DNA of 64,000 bases from Bimastos eiseni (lineage: Eukaryota; Annelida; Clitellata; Crassiclitellata; Lumbricidae): contig OY365810.1 of the NCBI GenBank assembly GCA_959347315.1, forward strand, positions 23,217,906 through 23,281,905. The letters are read 5' to 3'. The notes under the pieces are model-generated. The model was not told the DNA's origin and searched no databases. It saw nothing but the letters and a program-made list of their open reading frames with translations. This document shows positions 61,114-64,000 of the stretch, in pieces. Position numbers and translations under genes: made by a program. How positions within the stretch are numbered: position 1 is the first letter of the stretch; each line of letters starts with the position of its first letter.

Positions 61114-63021
61114 TCAAGAATAATCGTCCAGCCAACGAGGAGGTCGAATCGATCGTCGACGTGGTCTTTCGTCGCCGTTCTCTTCAAGACTAGTGGACTC
61201 CGCTGGGGCCTCCGGAAATTCCTCCAAGTCATTCACTGTATGCGGTTCTGGAGACTGTACTTGTAAATTGTCAGTCTCCTCCGTACGTTCCCTCTCATCC
61301 TCCAACAACCAGTTGTGTGGAGTATTACCGTAATAGCACTTGAGCTTATCCACGTGCACAACCATAGGCGTGGATCTCGAACTCTTCTGAATCCGATACA
61401 AAATTGGACTAAGTACTTGAATAATCAAGAACGGGCCGGTATAAAACCAAGCCCACTTAGTCTTCCTTCCACTCCTCATTCGAGGGTAGTAATAATAGAC
61501 CCAGTCACCGCGAGCGAACTCGTTAGGTCTCACTCTCAAGTCGTACGCTTTCTTTCTGCGTTCCGCAGTCCTCTTTAATTGGTCTCGTACCAGACGGTAA
61601 GCTCTTTCCATTTTCTCTTTCTGTTCGTCCACATAATCTTCTAAGTCGTGGTAAGATGGTCGCTCAAGATCATTAACTTGAGCGAGAATCAAGTCTAGCG
61701 GCGCATGATTCTCTCTTCCCAGAAACAGAAAATTAGGAGTTCGTTGGGTAGACTCATGTTCTGTTGACCGGTATGACGCCATCACATACGGAACATGGAC
61801 ATCCCAGTCTTTCTGTCGTTCCGAAACTACCTTTCCAAGCAACATATTAAGCGTCCTATGAAATCGCTCAATCATTCCGTTCCCCGAAGGTCGATAAGGC
61901 GTTGTTCGTATTTTATCAACCTCCATAAATTTACATAACTGCTTGAACAAATTCGATTCGAAACATGGTCCCTGGTCAGTCAATATCTGACGTGGCATAC
62001 CAAATCTGGAAAACACATGTACCATCAAGGCTTCTGCAACAGTAACAGCCTCTTGGTTTCTAATCGGCAGGGCTTCAGCCCATCGGGAGAAGTAGTCTAT
62101 TGCCGTCAGTATATATTTGTTGCCCTTACTTGAAACAGGATGCGGCCCTGTGATATCTATCCCAAATCTCTCCATTGGTTCCCCGACCAATGGACTCTGT
62201 AAGTAACCTTGCCTTGGAGGTTTCTCTCGTCGATACCGAGCACAGCTGTCACAACGCTGGCAAAACCTCCGTACATCGTCCTTCCAGCCTGGCCAATACG
62301 CCCTGCGTTGCAACTGAGCTATACTCTTTCGAATTCCAAAGTGTCCTCTGGTAAAACTCGTGTGCGTTAAGCCGAGAAACTCCTTTCGCAGTGATGAAGG
62401 TACAACTAACTGATGCCGCTCCGTTTCTCCAGTATTACTTTGGATCCAGATTCTGTATAACACGCCCTGACGGACTTCCAGCTGGTTCCAGTTGCTTACC
62501 AAAACTTTAACCTCTTCACTGGTAGACATTAGCTCATGCTGTGCTGGATGATAATCTGACTCCTTCCAACTAAGTACCGGGCCAATATTACCATCTTTTT
62601 CTTGTTCTGTTCGAAGCATCTCTTTGGTCCAACCGACTTCCTGATCTGCACTCTCAGTGGTCACACCTGAGGGTCTTATCTCTTCTATCGGACGTATCCA
62701 CCTTGCTTCTCCATCCGACTCTGTCCTAACATCCACATTAGGTTGCTCCTCTTCAGTTGGAGGTCGTGACAGCGCATCCGCATTTCCATGCTTCGATCCG
62801 ACTCTATGGTTTATTTCAAAATCAAACTCTTCTATTATCTCCAACCAACGCGCTTGTTGGCCTATAGGTTCTGGTGTCTTGCGTAGCCATTGAAGGGCAG
62901 AGTGGTCTGTCCTCAGAAGAAATTTTCTACCTAGCAGATACTGACGAAACTCTTTCAAGAAATATATCACAGCCAACAATTCTCTCCTGGTTACATTATA
63001 GTTGCGTTCCGCTGTCGACAA
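61114..63021 (-). CDS. Gypsy pol: RNase H end and integrase
   Basis: 635 codons. The start is the RNase H end (ERNYNVTRRELLAVIYFLKE, LLRTDHSALQWL, HRVGSKHGNADALSRPP). The integrase follows with its zinc-binding H-H-C-C (HTSFTRGHFG, then CQRCDSC), the catalytic core with Asp in FGIDITGPHP, Asp in ILTDQGPCF and Glu in GNGMIERFHRT, and a C-terminal module with YTGPFLIIQVLSP and VVHVDKLKCYYG. It ends in an acidic then basic tail (RPRRRSIRPPRWLDDYS). The integrase part looks intact. Confidence 0.9.
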   Translation of the reverse strand: MSTAERNYNVTRRELLAVIYFLKEFRQYLLGRKFLLRTDHSALQWLRKTPEPIGQQARWLEIIEEFDFEINHRVGSKHGNADALSRPPTEEEQPNVDVRTESDGEARWIRPIEEIRPSGVTTESADQEVGWTKEMLRTEQEKDGNIGPVLSWKESDYHPAQHELMSTSEEVKVLVSNWNQLEVRQGVLYRIWIQSNTGETERHQLVVPSSLRKEFLGLTHTSFTRGHFGIRKSIAQLQRRAYWPGWKDDVRRFCQRCDSCARYRREKPPRQGYLQSPLVGEPMERFGIDITGPHPVSSKGNKYILTAIDYFSRWAEALPIRNQEAVTVAEALMVHVFSRFGMPRQILTDQGPCFESNLFKQLCKFMEVDKIRTTPYRPSGNGMIERFHRTLNMLLGKVVSERQKDWDVHVPYVMASYRSTEHESTQRTPNFLFLGRENHAPLDLILAQVNDLERPSYHDLEDYVDEQKEKMERAYRLVRDQLKRTAERRKKAYDLRVRPNEFARGDWVYYYYPRMRSGRKTKWAWFYTGPFLIIQVLSPILYRIQKSSRSTPMVVHVDKLKCYYGNTPHNWLLEDERERTEETDNLQVQSPEPHTVNDLEEFPEAPAESTSLEENGDERPRRRSIRPPRWLDDYS

Positions 63022-64000
63022 CAGTCGAGATCATAAGAGATCACTTTTTCTTGACCATCTTGTACCTGTGACAACACCGCTCCTATGGCATAACCAGAGG
63101 CATCCGTATCTAAGATGTACTGTCCCTCATCCATCGGTAGCGCCAGTATTGGTGCAGACACAAGCCTTCTCTTCAGTTCATTAAAAGCCTCTTGACATTC
63201 ATCAGTCCACAGGAAAATAACATTTTTCCTAGTCAAGACGTGAAGGGGTTGCGCGACGGTTGCAAAATCGTGTATAAAACGTCGGTAATAGGAACACAGG
63301 CCTATGAACGATCGCACCTGTCTGAGATTCCTTGGAACTGTCCATCCGTTCACTGCCACGATCTTGTTCGGGTCTGTCGCTACACCATCTTCGCTCAGTA
63401 CATGTCCTAGGAATAGTACTCTTTGCTGCAATAGATGACATTTCGATGGTTTGAGCTTGAGATTGTACTCTTGGATCCTCTTAAACACCATCTCTAGCCG
63501 CTGCAAATGAGTATCAACGTCTCTAGAGAACACGATTATGTCATCTAAATAGACAAGACATATGTCGTAGTTGAGTCCAGTCAGGACTAAGTTCATTAGC
63601 CGACAAAACGATGCCGGGCTATTGCACAACCCAAATGGTAAAACCTTGAATTGGAAACTTCCCCTTCTTGTAACGAAAGCGGTCTTATGCTTGTCTCTAG
63701 GGTGTAAAGCCATCTGATGATAACCCGATCTCAAATCAAATGTACTGTACCATCTCGAACCACCCAGTGTGTCTAGACTCTCGCGGATAAGAGGCAATGG
63801 ATGAGCATCTTTCCGCGTCTTCAGATTCAGCTGCCTGTAATCAATACAGAAACGCATGCTTCCATCCTTCTTCCTCACCATTACGACATTGGATGCCCAT
63901 TCGGATATTGATGGTTCCACTATTCCCTGTTCCAACATATCTCTTACTTGACTGTCAATTTCAGGTAACATTGACAATGGCTGCCGTCTTAGTGGTTGTC
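62991..64000 (-). CDS. Gypsy pol: reverse transcriptase and start of RNase H, partial
   Basis: Open from the window edge (PLRRQPLSMLPEIDSQVRDM) to a stop at 62991. Motifs: EWASNVVMVRKKDGSMRFCI, TFDLRSGYHQMAL, FGLCNSPASFCRLMN, YLDDIIVFS (catalytic YxDD), LGHVLSEDGV and the RNase H start ILDTDASGYAIGAVLSQ. At about 63030-63033 the frame shifts by one base; the next 10-13 codons are out of frame, and the true continuation is in the overlapping frame. Confidence 0.9.
   Translation of the reverse strand, partial: QPLRRQPLSMLPEIDSQVRDMLEQGIVEPSISEWASNVVMVRKKDGSMRFCIDYRQLNLKTRKDAHPLPLIRESLDTLGGSRWYSTFDLRSGYHQMALHPRDKHKTAFVTRRGSFQFKVLPFGLCNSPASFCRLMNLVLTGLNYDICLVYLDDIIVFSRDVDTHLQRLEMVFKRIQEYNLKLKPSKCHLLQQRVLFLGHVLSEDGVATDPNKIVAVNGWTVPRNLRQVRSFIGLCSYYRRFIHDFATVAQPLHVLTRKNVIFLWTDECQEAFNELKRRLVSAPILALPMDEGQYILDTDASGYAIGAVLSQVQDGQEKVISYDLDCCRQRNATIM

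Larger units (their letters stand above)
57319..64000 (-). mobile_element. Ty3/gypsy LTR retrotransposon, 3' part, runs off the right edge
   Basis: On the minus strand the order is reverse transcriptase, RNase H, integrase, a 1.3-kb untranslated region, polypurine tract, 3' LTR. RT before integrase with a C-terminal GPY-like region places it in Ty3/gypsy. Gag, protease and the 5' LTR would lie beyond 64000. One frameshift between RT and RNase H makes this copy defective. The LTR is set by matching TGTGGCGG and CGCCACA ends. Confidence 0.8.

Overview
The window is nuclear DNA of an invertebrate animal. It is AT-rich, every gene is split by GT-AG introns, and both recognisable genes are animal-type. 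It ends in a block of transposable elements. I cannot fix the phylum. A LAR-type receptor phosphatase with one more fibronectin III (FN3) domain than the vertebrate forms, plus many hAT, L2-like and Ty3/gypsy elements, fits a non-vertebrate deuterostome or lophotrochozoan.

Positions 1-36,860 (+ strand) hold the 3' two-thirds of one LAR/PTPRF-PTPRD-PTPRS type receptor tyrosine phosphatase gene. I placed 25 exons (1350-35816). They encode about 1,499 residues: seven FN3 domains, a membrane-proximal region, one transmembrane helix, an active-type D1 phosphatase domain, and a D2 domain with the family's pseudo-enzyme substitutions. The Ig and first FN3 exons lie left of the window. The introns carry hAT MITEs with perfect 8-bp target-site duplications, a degenerate 2.4-kb hAT element, an isolated LTR, L2-like LINE pieces and tRNA-like SINEs.

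Positions 36,860-43,900 are intergenic. They contain an antisense L2-like LINE end, a pair of direct repeats and a MITE with TA-type duplication. Positions 43,912-50,179 (+ strand) are nine coding exons of uroporphyrinogen decarboxylase (UROD, heme biosynthesis). Only a short first coding exon is missing. PTPRF and UROD also lie near each other on human 1p34, so the pairing may be an old linkage.

From about 51 kb to the right edge the sequence is nested transposons. A LINE is split by a gypsy-type LTR. A hAT MITE built of GGTCTCG-like repeats (55423-56238) has a perfect duplication. A Ty3/gypsy element on the minus strand has an unusually long (~2.5 kb) proposed 3' LTR full of tandem repeats, a polypurine tract, and pol coding RT-RNase H-integrase, broken by one frameshift and continuing off the right edge.

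No clearly new multi-gene system is visible. The most unusual items are the long repeat-rich LTR with an open reading frame, the set of hAT families with readable duplications, the in-frame alternative splice acceptor in FN3, and the LAR-UROD linkage.
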